This document shows, piece after piece, positions 19,859 to 30,226 of a stretch of 56,099 bases of DNA (its first letter is position 1; each line of letters begins with the position of its first letter). A program made the translations under genes and the position numbers. Under the pieces are notes generated by a model. It did no database searches and was not told where the DNA came from. It saw only the letters and a program-made list of their open reading frames with translations. Source of the stretch: Syntrophaceae bacterium (GTDB lineage: Bacteria > Desulfobacterota > Syntrophia > Syntrophales > UBA2185); assembly GCA_003153775.1 (NCBI GenBank), contig PMBI01000044.1:31176-87274 (forward strand). Direction: 5' to 3'.

Positions 19859-20707
19859 TTAATTCAGTTTTCGGGTTTTTCCTATATTATCACTTTTATC
19901 CAGCACAATTACCATCACTTCTTCAAGCCGCGAAAAATCAACGAAGGGAGCGACATCAATCTGCTGAAATAATCCGCTGTCCGTCTTCTCCACGCTTTTC
20001 ACCGCGCCGAGGAGCAAGCCCTTGGGAAAGAGACCGGACAAACCGGAAGTAACTACTATATTTCCGACGCTTACACTTTCCGTTTTCGGGACGTATTTCA
20101 GAGAACATCCAAGGGAAGCGGCCCCTTGAAGAATTCCCTGTATCCTGTTTTCCTGAACAAGCGCATCGGTATTGCTATTCTCATCTATGAGAAGCAGGAC
20201 CCTCGACACATGGGCGGACGTTTCAACAATCCTGCCTACAACCCCCTGGTCAGCTATGACCGGCAGATCGAGCCTCAGGCCATGCGTTGTTCCCTTATTA
20301 ATCAGGATCGCCTTCATCATTGATGTCTGGTCTCTCCCTATAACCATCGCAGCTACGGTATGATGATTGGTTCGCTCTTTAAGGGAAAGGAGTTTCTGCA
20401 GGCGTATATTCTCGAGGTATCCTTCCCGGTATCGATTTATTTCCTGTATCAATAATGCATTATCCCTTTTCAGGCGTCCGTTTTCGTCTTCCAGTCCCAC
20501 GAGAAGTATATACCTCTTCCAAACGCCCGCAAGATCCTTGACGGATACAGTTATCATACTGGCTAAGGGAGCCGCTGTTTCCAGAATCAGTTCCCTGAAG
20601 AAGCCGACGCTCGTCGGTTTCTTCACGCTGTAAGATAATATGATGAGAGAGACAACTACCAGGAGGCATGCGATTATGAGCGGCTGATGTTTCTTGGGAA
20701 GCAACAT
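19859..20707 (-). CDS. mreC: Rod shape-determining protein MreC
   Basis: MreC is a periplasmic scaffold that activates PBP2-RodA. Its 282 residues have one N-terminal membrane helix (about 9-30), a coiled coil (about 60-100, with LEDENGRLKRDNALLIQEI, read by its alternating leucines) and two beta-barrel domains with VIGRD, INKGTTHGLRLDLPVI and VVTSGLSGLFPKGLLLG. The ATG at 20705-20707 is chosen; a longer frame upstream is Arg-rich and unrelated. It lies 170 bases downstream of mreB. Confidence 0.95.
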   Translation of the reverse strand: MLLPKKHQPLIIACLLVVVSLIILSYSVKKPTSVGFFRELILETAAPLASMITVSVKDLAGVWKRYILLVGLEDENGRLKRDNALLIQEINRYREGYLENIRLQKLLSLKERTNHHTVAAMVIGRDQTSMMKAILINKGTTHGLRLDLPVIADQGVVGRIVETSAHVSRVLLLIDENSNTDALVQENRIQGILQGAASLGCSLKYVPKTESVSVGNIVVTSGLSGLFPKGLLLGAVKSVEKTDSGLFQQIDVAPFVDFSRLEEVMVIVLDKSDNIGKTRKLN

Positions 20708-20878
20708 ATTTCTACAGCAAAAATACGGGCGGCGACTACGGGGAAATTTTCTCCCGCGCCCACCCCGCAGTGGGTGCAACCTATGCTTCTTGAATCGTGA
20801 TAGATTTCATCTTCTGGACACAAAATGATAACCTGTCCTTGATCCTATTTGAAAGTTACGATATTCCGAAAGGGGTGG

Positions 20879-21946
<1,068 letters not shown>

Positions 21947-21978
21947 TTAATATCTGCAATCCTCTCACGAAAGACTTT

Positions 21979-22007
21979 TTTATACAGCATTTCGCTTTCC
22001 TAATCAA
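21979..22007 (-). promoter_or_regulatory. Putative sigma-70 promoter of mreB
   Basis: On the minus strand: TTGATT, 17 bases, TATAAA, with CTG just before the minus-10. It lies 63 bases before the mreB start codon and would drive the mre-mrd-rod-bactofilin block. Confidence 0.7.
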
Positions 22008-22088
22008 CGACTTTTTAAAAATGTATTGCATTTTGCAAACGGCTGTAATACAGATTTGTGCCTAATATCACAAATAAGGAAATACGCC

Positions 22089-23690
22089 ATGCTTGATCTT
22101 ATGCGGAAACATGCCAAGAACTGGCTCGTGAAAATTTTACTGGGAATGGTTATTGTTGTCTTTATCTTTTATTTCGGCTCCACGCGCTGGAGGGAAAAGG
22201 CGGAAGCCATCGCCATTATTGACGGCAGGGTCATTCCTTACGCAGAATTTCACAAGAACTACCAAAAACTTCTTGATGCCTACAGAGAGCAATACAAAGG
22301 GGTGCTTACGGATGATATTTTAAAAGGCCTGAATCTTAAACAGCAGGCATATGACAGTGTCATTAACCAAGCTATTATCCTGCAAAAAGCTAAGGACTTA
22401 GGCATAGAGGTTTCGGAGGAAGAAATTAAGGGATCAATCCTTTCCACCTCTGCTTTTCAAAGGGACGGCGTTTTTGACGAAAGGATCTATAATCTGCTCC
22501 TGCGTCAGAACAAGATGACGCCGACCGATTTTGAAGACAGTCAGAGGATGTTGATAACAACAGTAAAACTGGAAGACATCATCCAGAGCGCAGTCAAGGT
22601 TTCAGACAAAGAGGTATTTGATCTTTACCGGCTGCAGAATGAAAAGATTAACGTACAGTATCTCAGTCTTTCAGCTAAGAATTACAGGCAGAAGATCAGT
22701 CCCCGCCGAGCAGATCTGGAGTCGTACATGAAGGAGCATGAGAATGCATTCAGCGTTCCGGATGAGATAGAGATCAAATACATCTCATTTCCAGGCCGGA
22801 ACTTTACGTCCTCTGTGACAGTCTCCGATGCGGAAGCGACCGATTACTATAACCGCAACAAGGATAAGTTTATGAAAAAGGGAGGCGCAGTCGCTCCTTT
22901 TGCAGAAGTCAAAGGCAGGATCGTTGACGCGCTGAAAGAAGTCCATGGCATGCGCGCGGCGTCCCTCGAAGCCAAGAAGGCCCACGATGAAATTTACCAG
23001 AAAGAAAACTTCGACGAATTCGCAGGGAAGAACGGATTCAAGGTCAACAGCACAAATTTTTTCAGTGTGAAAAACCCTCCCCAGGAACTCAGGCAGGTTC
23101 AGGACTTTGCCAGAGTAGCCTTCGGCCTTCAAAAGAATGAGATAAGTACTGTGGTCTCGGATGATAAGACTTATTACGTTCTCAAGCTCATCGATAGAAG
23201 ACCCGCCCATGTTCCGGCTTTTAATGAAATCGAGAAGGAGGTCGAGAGGCAATACCTGGAAGAAGAGTCAGCCCGTATGTGCAAGAAGGACGCCCTCGAT
23301 ATCCTTGACCGTCTCAAGAAAGGAGAGCCGCTCACAAAGATCTCCCAGGAAAAGGGCGTGAAGGTTGAAGAAACGGGACTATTTATGCCAAGCTCCGCCA
23401 TGCCGAAAATCGGCTTCTCCCGGGACATTAGTATCGCTCTCTTTCAGCTTTCTGAAAAGAACCCTTATCCGGACACCGTCTATGACATCAAGGGAAACAT
23501 TGTGATAGTGAAGTTCAAGGAAAGAGGTAAGCTTGATCAAAAGGACTTCGAAGCGAAGAAGGCGGCCATAGGGGCTCAGCTCCTCAGGATGAAGAAAAGC
23601 GAAGTTACAGTTTCGTGGATAATGAAAAACAAGGAAGCCATGATCAAAGATGGAAGATTGAAATTTACGAAAGACATCAAAGATATTTAA
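22089..23690 (+). CDS. PpiD/SurA-type peptidyl-prolyl isomerase, membrane-anchored
   Basis: A 533-residue periplasmic folding factor. One N-terminal membrane helix (about 14-30, LVKILLGMVIVVFIFYFG) is followed by a SurA-N-like chaperone domain (about 40-185) and a parvulin-like region (about 300-380, with FGLQKNEISTVVSDDKTYYVLKL, identified by its QKNEIS core). A C-terminal helical part follows. This is the layout of PpiD, which assists proteins leaving the Sec translocon. The ATG at 22089 has AAGGA 8 bases upstream. Its last 14 bases overlap the end of the convergent ade remnant. Confidence 0.88.
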   Translation: MLDLMRKHAKNWLVKILLGMVIVVFIFYFGSTRWREKAEAIAIIDGRVIPYAEFHKNYQKLLDAYREQYKGVLTDDILKGLNLKQQAYDSVINQAIILQKAKDLGIEVSEEEIKGSILSTSAFQRDGVFDERIYNLLLRQNKMTPTDFEDSQRMLITTVKLEDIIQSAVKVSDKEVFDLYRLQNEKINVQYLSLSAKNYRQKISPRRADLESYMKEHENAFSVPDEIEIKYISFPGRNFTSSVTVSDAEATDYYNRNKDKFMKKGGAVAPFAEVKGRIVDALKEVHGMRAASLEAKKAHDEIYQKENFDEFAGKNGFKVNSTNFFSVKNPPQELRQVQDFARVAFGLQKNEISTVVSDDKTYYVLKLIDRRPAHVPAFNEIEKEVERQYLEEESARMCKKDALDILDRLKKGEPLTKISQEKGVKVEETGLFMPSSAMPKIGFSRDISIALFQLSEKNPYPDTVYDIKGNIVIVKFKERGKLDQKDFEAKKAAIGAQLLRMKKSEVTVSWIMKNKEAMIKDGRLKFTKDIKDI

Positions 23691-23976
23691 ACCAGCCGGG
23701 AAGTTCAGGCGCCGTAAGCATGGTGCTTCCACTATGGAAATGACCATCGATAAAACCCGGGCAGTCGTAATGTCCCCTTGCATCAAGACACTTTTCTCCC
23801 TTGTATGAAACGGTCTCAACGACGACACCGTCGGAGATGGCCACATATGTTTCGATGGCCTCGATAAATACGTTGATCACCCTGCCGTCTTTCAATATCA
23901 GATCAGGTGCGATTTCACCGCGTGCCGTCCGGATACGATTTTTCAGCACATCATTCATGCTCGGCCTCTTTATCAT
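23677..23976 (-). pseudogene. Adenine deaminase, N-terminal remnant (truncated ade)
   Basis: The 99 codons match only the N-terminus of adenine deaminase, normally about 550-600 residues: DLILKDGRVINVF, VAISDGVVVE, CLDARGHYDCPGFIDGH and the HxH metal pair in GHFHSGSTMLT. Just after this, at about residue 92, the frame runs into the 3' end of ppiD and stops. The amidohydrolase barrel, other metal ligands and catalytic residues are missing, so it cannot be active. Its ATG still overlaps the Nudix stop (ATGA), preserving the old operon joint. A deletion that removed the rest of ade is the simplest explanation. Confidence 0.85.
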
Positions 23977-24527
23977 TTCATGTCCGGCCTGTACTCCATG
24001 TAGAAGCGGTAAAATGCCGCGATAACCAGCGCATGAGAAATTGTCCCCTCCCGGATTAGATGGGGAATTTCTGAAAGCGGCTGGATGACCACTTCGATGT
24101 CCTCCCGATCATCCTGAAGCAATTCTCCTGCGGGAAAGACACCTGTTGCGAGAAAAGTGTAGCAGAGATTGTTCTGAATGGCGGGGTTCGGATGCACGGT
24201 CCCGAGAGGAATCAGCTTTTCTTCCTGGTAGCCCGTTTCTTCCCGTAGTTCGCGCCGCGCAGCTTCTTCCGGAGAGTCCACCGGCTCCATCAGTCCGCCG
24301 GGGATCTCGAGGGTCATATCCTGAATGCCGAAGCGGTACTGTCGGATTAACACAACCTCCTTTGTGGGCGTAAGGGGAATGATATTTACCCATGACGGCG
24401 ACTCCAGAATATAAAAATCATGCGTTTCGCCTGTCCGCGGAGAAAGCGCGCGATCACGTCGCAGATTGAAAAGTCGGTAGGATTTGTCAACATGACTTGA
24501 AATAATTGTCCAGGGTTTGAGAAGCAT
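23973..24527 (-). CDS. Nudix hydrolase, ADP-ribose pyrophosphatase-like
   Basis: The 184-residue protein resembles ADP-sugar pyrophosphatases that split ADP-ribose into AMP and ribose 5-phosphate. The Nudix box spans about residues 78-100 with the core RELREETGY, but the first box glutamate is Asp (D84); the metal-binding glutamates E93, E96 and E97 are kept. The upstream half has the family strand pair VNIIPLTPTKEVVLIRQYR. The ATG at 24527 is chosen because GAGG lies 6 bases before; a GTG ten codons upstream is possible. It once preceded ade, which suggests purine salvage. Confidence 0.85.
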   Translation of the reverse strand: MLLKPWTIISSHVDKSYRLFNLRRDRALSPRTGETHDFYILESPSWVNIIPLTPTKEVVLIRQYRFGIQDMTLEIPGGLMEPVDSPEEAARRELREETGYQEEKLIPLGTVHPNPAIQNNLCYTFLATGVFPAGELLQDDREDIEVVIQPLSEIPHLIREGTISHALVIAAFYRFYMEYRPDMK

Positions 24528-24824
24528 AGGAGACCTCGAAGATTTTTTCTTGATCACGGGGAATATTATTGGATGCGTTACATCGTTTTAAATAATAGAT
24601 CGCTTCATCTCGTGGACGGACCTTCCCCTCCGCCCCATATGGTGATGAGGAACCTGCAAGAACGGTCTAATAAATAAGAGACGGTTGTCGGATCGGGGCT
24701 GTATAGCACGACACCCGGCAAAAATGAAGAAAAACAATTTCAGAGAGACAGAATGTCTTTACAAATTATATTTATCAATGCTAATTTTAACAAATAGATA
24801 GCCCACGACTTCAAGGAGACGAAG

Positions 24825-25268
24825 ATGAGTTTCATAAAAGTTAGATTTACGGATGACATCGTAGATATCAATTCGGAATTGAGAAAGAGCATCGATGAGA
24901 TGTTTTCACTTGTCAATTCAACTTTTACGGTTTTTCAAAACGTCTGGAGGCCCCAGGTGGATATTTATGAATCTCCTGATGAGATCATGATCGTGACCGA
25001 TATAGCGGGTGTGAAGACAGAGGATCTGTATGTGGAGGTCCATCGCAGGGTGCTGAGAATCTATGGGAAGAGGGAAAAACCGGCTGCGGGAAATACAAGG
25101 TATCGCCTTGCCGAAATTCCTTACGGATATTTCGAAAGAAACCTTTCGCTGCCTCTGCCCATTAATACTGAATCAGTTACAGCAGTGTATGCGGACGGGC
25201 TTCTTCAAATACGCATGGAAAAGCTGCCAATGAATAGGGTTCGCAAAATACCCATTCAGAGTGACTAA
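24825..25268 (+). CDS. Small heat shock protein, Hsp20 family
   Basis: A 147-residue ATP-independent holdase. The alpha-crystallin domain covers about 42-135, with WRPQVDIYESPDEIMIV, LRIYGKRE, YGYFERNLSLP and the GLLQIRM strand in place of the usual GVL. The N-terminal arm is short and helical. AAGGAG precedes the ATG by about 8 bases. It is followed by lon after 58 bases on the same strand, so the two probably respond together to protein damage. I could not identify a convincing heat-shock promoter upstream. Confidence 0.92.
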   Translation: MSFIKVRFTDDIVDINSELRKSIDEMFSLVNSTFTVFQNVWRPQVDIYESPDEIMIVTDIAGVKTEDLYVEVHRRVLRIYGKREKPAAGNTRYRLAEIPYGYFERNLSLPLPINTESVTAVYADGLLQIRMEKLPMNRVRKIPIQSD

Positions 25269-25326
25269 TACTACGAAGAACAAATCGGCTGCGCCGTAGA
25301 GCAGGAAATCAGTTTTGGAGGTTCCC

Positions 25327-27675
25327 ATGGCAGAAGAAAAATCAACTGACGAATTAAAAGTGCTTAAGATACCTGACATCTTACCTCTTATACCGTTATT
25401 TAACGTCGTCGTATTTCCGAATATGGTGTTTCCTTTGGAGGTCTTCGGTGAGCAGACTATGACGCTCGTCGATGAGGCGATGGCTGCAGACCGCATCGTG
25501 GGCCTTGTCATGTCTAAGAAATCACCGAAGGAGATCAAGAATCAGGCCGAGGATCTTTATGCAATAGGGACAAGTGTTGTGATCGTGAAGATGGCGAAAA
25601 CGGGCGAGAATGGGGCAAGCCTTCTTGTCCAGGGTGTAAGCAGATTCAAGATCATCGAATTTGTAGACGACAAGCCTTACATGCGGGCCCGGGTGGAAGT
25701 AGTCGAAGATGAGATCGAAAAAGATATTGAGATAGAGGCGCTCATGGCAAATCTCAATGGGCTGTTTGACAGGATGGTCAAATTGTCGCCGGTCCTGCCC
25801 CAGGAGTTCGGCGCCATGGCCAAGGCCATCACTTCACCCAGCGTGCTTGCCGACGTGATTGCATCCATCATAAATTCCGTGCCTGCCGAAAAGCAGAAGA
25901 TCCTGGAAATACTCGACGTGAAGGGGCGCCTGAAGGAAGTCACGAGGCTCATAAGCCACCAGTTGGAAGTTCTGGAACTGGGCAACAAAATTCAGTCTCA
26001 GGTGAAGGACGACATTGACAAGAGTCAGCGTGAATACTACCTCCGTCAGCAGCTCAAAGCGATAAAGCAGGAATTGGGCGAGACGGATGAAGCAAACGGT
26101 GAAGTCGCAGAATATCGGGCCAAGATTGAGAAAAAGAATCTTCCTGCAGAAGCAAAAAAAGAAGCCGAGCGGGAGCTTGAGAGACTCTCCCGCATGCATC
26201 CGTCTTCAGCGGAATATACGGTGGCATCAAGCTATCTGGACTGGATAATGGCCCTTCCCTGGAATGAAAGCACGGAGGACAACCTTGACATCAAGAAGGC
26301 GAGAAGAATTCTGGATGACGATCATTTCGGCCTGGATAAGGCCAAAAAGCGCATCATAGAGTATCTTGCCGTGCGCAAGCTCAAGCCTGATTCCAAAGGG
26401 CCTATCCTGTGCTTTGTGGGTCCTCCCGGCACAGGCAAGACGTCGCTCGCCCTTTCCATAGCCCATGCCCTGGGCCGCAAATTTATCCGTATAGCCTTAG
26501 GGGGTGTGCGTGACGAGGCGGAAATCCGCGGACACCGCAGGACATATGTGGGAGCCCTTCCCGGCCGGATCATCCAGGGCATCAGACGGGCCGAATCAAA
26601 TAACCCCGTATTTGTGCTCGACGAGATAGACAAGGTCGGCAGTGATTTCCGGGGAGATCCATCGTCGGCCCTTCTCGAAGTGCTCGATCCGGAGCAGAAT
26701 TATTCCTTCATGGATCACTACCTTGATGTGCCCTTTGATCTTTCTCACGTAATATTCATTACTACTGCGAATATACTCGATACGATCCCTCCTCCTCTCC
26801 GTGACAGGATGGAGGTTATCGAACTTCCCGGATATACGCTGGACGAGAAGGTAAAAATTGCGGAGCGCTATCTTATCCCGAGGCAGACGGCGGCCAATGG
26901 TATTTCCCAGCAGCAGATCAGCTTCACAAAGAGCGCCATAACGCTCATCATAACAGGCTATACGCGGGAGGCCGGACTGAGGAATCTTGAAAGGGAGATC
27001 GGCACCATATGCCGGGGAATAGCAAGCATGGTGGCCGGAGGGGAGTTAAACAAGGCATCCATCACCGTTAAGGATCTGCATAAGTATCTGGGACCCATAC
27101 GCATCATGTCTGAAGTCAGCGCCAGGACATCCAAACCCGGGGTGGCGACGGGCCTGGCATGGACGCCCGCAGGCGGCGACATTCTTTTTATCGAAGCAAC
27201 GGCCATGAAGGGGAAGAAGGGGCTGACATTGACCGGTCAGTTGGGAGAGGTCATGAAGGAGTCCGCCACGGCTGCCTTGAGTTTCATCCGGGCCAATGCA
27301 GGGGATCTCGGTATACCAGTGGATTTTTTTGAAGAGAACGATATTCATATTCATGTACCCGCCGGAGCAATTCCGAAGGATGGACCATCGGCAGGCGTTA
27401 CCATGCTTACAGCACTGGCTTCGCTTCTAACCGGGAAGACCGTCAAGAAAGACCTTGCCATGACCGGGGAAATCACCCTGCGGGGACTGGTGCTTCCCGT
27501 CGGCGGCATTAAAGAAAAGGTCTTGGCTGCGCACCGTGCCGGCATCAAGACAATAATACTCCCCAAATGGAACAAGAAAGATCTGGTGGACATCCCCCAG
27601 AAGGTGCAGAAGGACATGCAGTTTTACTTCGTGGACGATATGCTTGAGGTCTTGAAGCTTGCCCTTGAGAAATGA
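25327..27675 (+). CDS. lon: ATP-dependent Lon protease
   Basis: Lon degrades damaged and regulatory proteins in the cytoplasm. The 782 residues have the N-terminal substrate domain (about 15-215), AAA+ module with Walker A GPPGTGKT (near 364-371) and Walker [10 protein letters not shown] (near 428), and the C-terminal protease with catalytic S688 ([10 protein letters not shown]) and K731; the 43-residue spacing equals that of E. coli Lon. The ATG at 25327 follows GGAGG. It pairs with the upstream hsp20. Confidence 0.98.
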   Translation: MAEEKSTDELKVLKIPDILPLIPLFNVVVFPNMVFPLEVFGEQTMTLVDEAMAADRIVGLVMSKKSPKEIKNQAEDLYAIGTSVVIVKMAKTGENGASLLVQGVSRFKIIEFVDDKPYMRARVEVVEDEIEKDIEIEALMANLNGLFDRMVKLSPVLPQEFGAMAKAITSPSVLADVIASIINSVPAEKQKILEILDVKGRLKEVTRLISHQLEVLELGNKIQSQVKDDIDKSQREYYLRQQLKAIKQELGETDEANGEVAEYRAKIEKKNLPAEAKKEAERELERLSRMHPSSAEYTVASSYLDWIMALPWNESTEDNLDIKKARRILDDDHFGLDKAKKRIIEYLAVRKLKPDSKGPILCFVGPPGTGKTSLALSIAHALGRKFIRIALGGVRDEAEIRGHRRTYVGALPGRIIQGIRRAESNNPVFVLDEIDKVGSDFRGDPSSALLEVLDPEQNYSFMDHYLDVPFDLSHVIFITTANILDTIPPPLRDRMEVIELPGYTLDEKVKIAERYLIPRQTAANGISQQQISFTKSAITLIITGYTREAGLRNLEREIGTICRGIASMVAGGELNKASITVKDLHKYLGPIRIMSEVSARTSKPGVATGLAWTPAGGDILFIEATAMKGKKGLTLTGQLGEVMKESATAALSFIRANAGDLGIPVDFFEENDIHIHVPAGAIPKDGPSAGVTMLTALASLLTGKTVKKDLAMTGEITLRGLVLPVGGIKEKVLAAHRAGIKTIILPKWNKKDLVDIPQKVQKDMQFYFVDDMLEVLKLALEK

Positions 27676-27702
27676 CGAAAGCTTCCTCATGATTCTGACA
27701 AT

Positions 27703-28401
27703 TCATCCTTCCTTTTCTATCAGATACAGATGGGAAATGCCGCCGAAGACGGACCTTGACCGGACAACCCGGAAACCTTGCCTTTTCATCATGTCCTCCA
27801 ATGCCTTCGGGACCGGGAATCCCGTCACCGAGTCCCGCAGATACCGGTAGGTATCATAGTCGCCGGAAATCAGACCGCCTATTATCGGTACCGCATATGT
27901 AAGGTAAACCCCGTATATCCATCTGAAAAGCGAACTTTCCGGCAGGGAAAACTCGAGTATGGAGAAACGGCCGCTGCTGCTCAGTACCCGGTGTATCTCC
28001 GCGAGGAAAACCTCCAGATTATTCATATTCCTGATGCCGAAAGCCACCATAGCCGAGTTAAATGTCTCGTCGCGGAAGGGCATGGACAGGGCATCACCCT
28101 GCACCACGGAATAGCGTGTGCGAAGACCCTGTTCGCGAGCCTTTCCAAGGGCACGCAGAAGCATCTGTCTGGAGAGGTCGATGCCTATGACGTTTGCGCC
28201 GCCAATTGCGGCAGGAAGGGCCAGGTCACCGGTGCCGGTTGCTACATCGAGAACCGTGTCGCCGGTACGGATCTCAAGGAGATTTGTGGCTGCCCTTCTC
28301 CAGGCTCTATCGAGGGATAAAGACAGAATCGTGTTGAGCAGGTCATAGGTGGGCGCAATTCTATCGAACATCCTCCCTATGATTGACGGCCTCTTATCCA
28401 T
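27703..28401 (-). CDS. menG: Demethylmenaquinone methyltransferase (UbiE/MenG family)
   Basis: This SAM-dependent methyltransferase does the last step of menaquinone (or ubiquinone C-methylation) synthesis. The 232 residues have the family N-terminus MFDRIAPTYDLLNTILSL, the SAM loop VLDVATGTGDLAL, then GDALSMPFRDETFN, AFGIRN and GGLISGDYDTYRYLRDSV. The ATG at 28401 has GGGAGA 6 bases upstream; another ATG four codons earlier is possible. In an anaerobe the product is probably menaquinone. No other quinone genes lie in the window. Confidence 0.93.
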   Translation of the reverse strand: MDKRPSIIGRMFDRIAPTYDLLNTILSLSLDRAWRRAATNLLEIRTGDTVLDVATGTGDLALPAAIGGANVIGIDLSRQMLLRALGKAREQGLRTRYSVVQGDALSMPFRDETFNSAMVAFGIRNMNNLEVFLAEIHRVLSSSGRFSILEFSLPESSLFRWIYGVYLTYAVPIIGGLISGDYDTYRYLRDSVTGFPVPKALEDMMKRQGFRVVRSRSVFGGISHLYLIEKEG

Positions 28402-28871
28402 CGATTCTCCCATTCAGGCTAATCAACGGTTTCACTATTTTTCCCTCTCATGGCATGTACTCGATTGAACTCTTCTGCCTTCTATACAAATTTAATTTAC
28501 GAAGATGCAATAGAAAAGTCTCGGCAGCCTTGAGAGGGCCATTCATGCGGTTTCTTAAGATTCAATCTCTGACTTCTGCGTTCGAGCAACAGACATATGA
28601 TGGCACGACCCACGGAAGCCGTCTTAGGACAGAATTGCGGGGACAGTTCTGCCTGATCACCATGGTAGTATTAGCCTACTACTATACGTCTATTAAACCA
28701 CTATTGAAATGCGGAATTTATGCATTAATATACGCTCCAAGATATCTGCTTATCACGAACTTCAAGCAAACCGTTTTACTAACAGCAGGGTAACATTGGG
28801 TGATAAAAATCAGTAGGCTCAAAAAAAGGGTGGGTCCAAACAATTTATTTAACTTATTTAAGGAGGAAGCT
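28402..28871. other. Intergenic region between menG and a secreted-protein gene
   Basis: This 470-base gap separates divergent genes. A promoter for the rightward gene is at 28704-28731. Around 28630-28650 is a GCGGGGACAGTTCT segment like short transposase-linked palindromes found in many genomes, flanked by AGAATT and AGTTCT arms. A 136-codon open frame crosses the gap on the plus strand but has no ribosome site or family similarity. Nothing else is seen. Confidence 0.5.
28704..28731 (+). promoter_or_regulatory. Putative sigma-70 promoter of the 28872 secreted-protein gene
   Basis: TTGAAA, 16 bases, TAATAT, about 140 bases before the start codon. Confidence 0.5.
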
Positions 28872-29333
28872 ATGCGAAAGTTGGCAATAGGGATTGTCGT
28901 GGTTGTTGCAATTAGTATGATGTTTGTGCAGGTATCGTTTGCTCAGAAATCAGGAACGGGTGCATGGAGTTTCGGACTTCCCGCATCTGTCACAGTCGAT
29001 TCAGGCTTTACAGGAAAAGAGGCTATTGTCGTTGAATCCGGCAAGGTAGTGAAACTGGAGAAGATCGCCGGAGTAAAAGACGGTCTGCAGATGAAATTCA
29101 AGACTGAGCAGGGTAATGTTTATACTGTTTACATGGGACCCAAGTGGTTCATCGATAATCAGAAAATTAAGTTTTCGCCTGGTGACAGCGTGATGGTGAG
29201 GGGGAAGAAGATTGGTTCCGCCATCATAGCAACAGAAATCAGCAAGGGCGAATGGACCATGAAGCTTCGTAATGAAGAAGATGGCCAGCCAAAGTGGGAA
29301 TGCTGTTTCCCCGGAAAAGTGAAAATGCAGTAA
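28872..29333 (+). CDS. Uncharacterised secreted protein
   Basis: The 153-residue protein starts with a clear signal peptide (MRKLAIGIVVVVAISMMFVQ, cleavage after VSFA at about 25). The mature part is rich in beta-strands and basic residues, with GPKWFIDNQKIKFSPGDSVMVRGKKIG reminiscent of an OB-type barrel (key turns PGDSV and VRGKKIG). A Cys-Cys pair near the C-terminus (WECCFPG) could be oxidised in the periplasm. AGGAGG lies 6 bases before the ATG. I recognise no named family. It has its own promoter and a terminator at 29542, so it is probably monocistronic. Confidence 0.75.
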   Translation: MRKLAIGIVVVVAISMMFVQVSFAQKSGTGAWSFGLPASVTVDSGFTGKEAIVVESGKVVKLEKIAGVKDGLQMKFKTEQGNVYTVYMGPKWFIDNQKIKFSPGDSVMVRGKKIGSAIIATEISKGEWTMKLRNEEDGQPKWECCFPGKVKMQ

Positions 29334-29541
29334 GAATCGGCGACCCACCCAATTTTTTAGCCGGTTTGAGATGTTTACCTTGTGAGGCTGGTCTCGGTTG
29401 TGTGGAGGATTTTCGCCTCCCTTCTGCAAAGTAGGCAAGATGGATGGCGCGGCTTCAGCAATCGAACTGAGATTCGAATACATTATTTGCTAATTCTGTC
29501 CGTAAGGCTTTCTCAGGCGGCTTATGGACTATATCCGGATC

Positions 29542-29572
29542 GGCCTTCCCGTGCTCTCAGGGAAGGCCTTTT
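29542..29572 (+). terminator. Rho-independent terminator
   Basis: GGCCTTCCC (29542-29550) and GGGAAGGCC (29560-29568) pair perfectly around a 9-base loop, followed by TTTT. It ends the secreted-protein transcript before the rhodanese gene. Confidence 0.9.
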
Positions 29573-29619
29573 ACCATTCTCAGATATAGTAATACATTTC
29601 TGCGGGAAAGGATGTGACA

Positions 29620-30048
29620 ATGATGACATTGCGATGGCTGTGGAAGGGATTACTGTTTTCTCTATGTGTTGTCTTTTCTAATCATCTGATTGCGCCGGCC
29701 GTTTTTTCTGCAACAGACAACGTGCCGAGGATCACGGTCCAGGAACTGAAAGCGAAGGTGGATAAAGGGGAAGACATAGTAATTATCGATGTACGAACAG
29801 GCGAGGATTATCAGGGCAGCAGAATCAAGATAAAAGGAGCAGTCAGGATTCCCATAGTTCAGCTGGAGGAAAGGTACAAAGAACTCCCTAAGGATAAACA
29901 GATCATCCTTTATTGTACCTGACACAATGAAGCCACGAGTGCCCGTGCGGCACAAATTTTGTTGGATAAAGGTTTCAGATCGGTAAGCGCTCTCTTGGGC
30001 GGGTTTCATGCCTGGACGGACGCAGGGTACCCCACAGAACCCAAGTGA
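29620..30048 (+). CDS. Exported rhodanese with in-frame TGA at the active-site loop (probable selenoprotein)
   Basis: Two parts of one rhodanese domain lie in a single frame split by one TGA (29920-29922). Before it are a signal peptide (about 1-30) and the fold's first half (VIIDVRTGEDYQGSRIKIKG, then IVQLEERYKELPKDKQIILY). After it comes HNEATSARAAQILLDKGF, LLGGFHAWTDAGYPTEPK and a TGA stop at 30046. Relatives read YCxC-(P)NEATSARAA, so the TGA falls exactly on the second cysteine, giving C99-T100-U101 if read as selenocysteine. Two foldings just downstream fit a bacterial SECIS: a 5-bp stem GTGCC/GGCAC with loop CGTGC, or GCC-ACG/CGT-GC-GGC with loop AGTGCC. The ATG at 29620 has GGAAAGGA 8 bases before. 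A nonsense mutation is the alternative. Confidence 0.8.
29929..29953 (+). promoter_or_regulatory. Candidate bacterial SECIS element inside the rhodanese gene
   Basis: Starting 7-10 bases after the TGA, the RNA can fold as GCC + ACG pairing with CGT + GGC (a 2-base bulge on the 3' side) with a six-base apical loop AGUGCC, close to the bulged stem and AGGUCU loop of E. coli fdhF. A competing stem, GUGCC with GGCAC and loop CGUGC, begins 17 bases after the TGA. Both place a G within the first two loop bases, as SelB recognition usually needs. Confidence 0.55.
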
Positions 30049-30226
30049 CACTATTACGTCTGCACATCTTTTTTTGCCGATCTTCCATTTTTCCCGCTAT
30101 CTTTAAGGTGACCATATGAGGGATCTGCAACTTACATTTACGGTCTTTTGAGAAACGGAAAAAGTACGGGTTGCCGAGAGTCACAATCAAGAGGTCAAAA
30201 AGGTTACAGGCAGGAAATTGCGTCGG

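Noticed and set aside
24600-24645. Heat-shock-type minus-10 (CCCCATAT) upstream of hsp20
   Set aside because: The nearest CTTCAT minus-35-like element is 24 bases away, too far for a sigma-32 promoter; no CIRCE repeat was found either.
28383-28793. 136-codon plus-strand frame upstream of the secreted-protein gene
   Set aside because: It starts inside menG on the opposite strand, has no ribosome site and contains the promoter of the next gene.
29614-29922. Rhodanese gene treated as a simple truncated pseudogene
   Set aside because: The TGA is the only lesion, falls on the catalytic-loop cysteine column and is followed by a SECIS-like fold, so selenocysteine is the better explanation.
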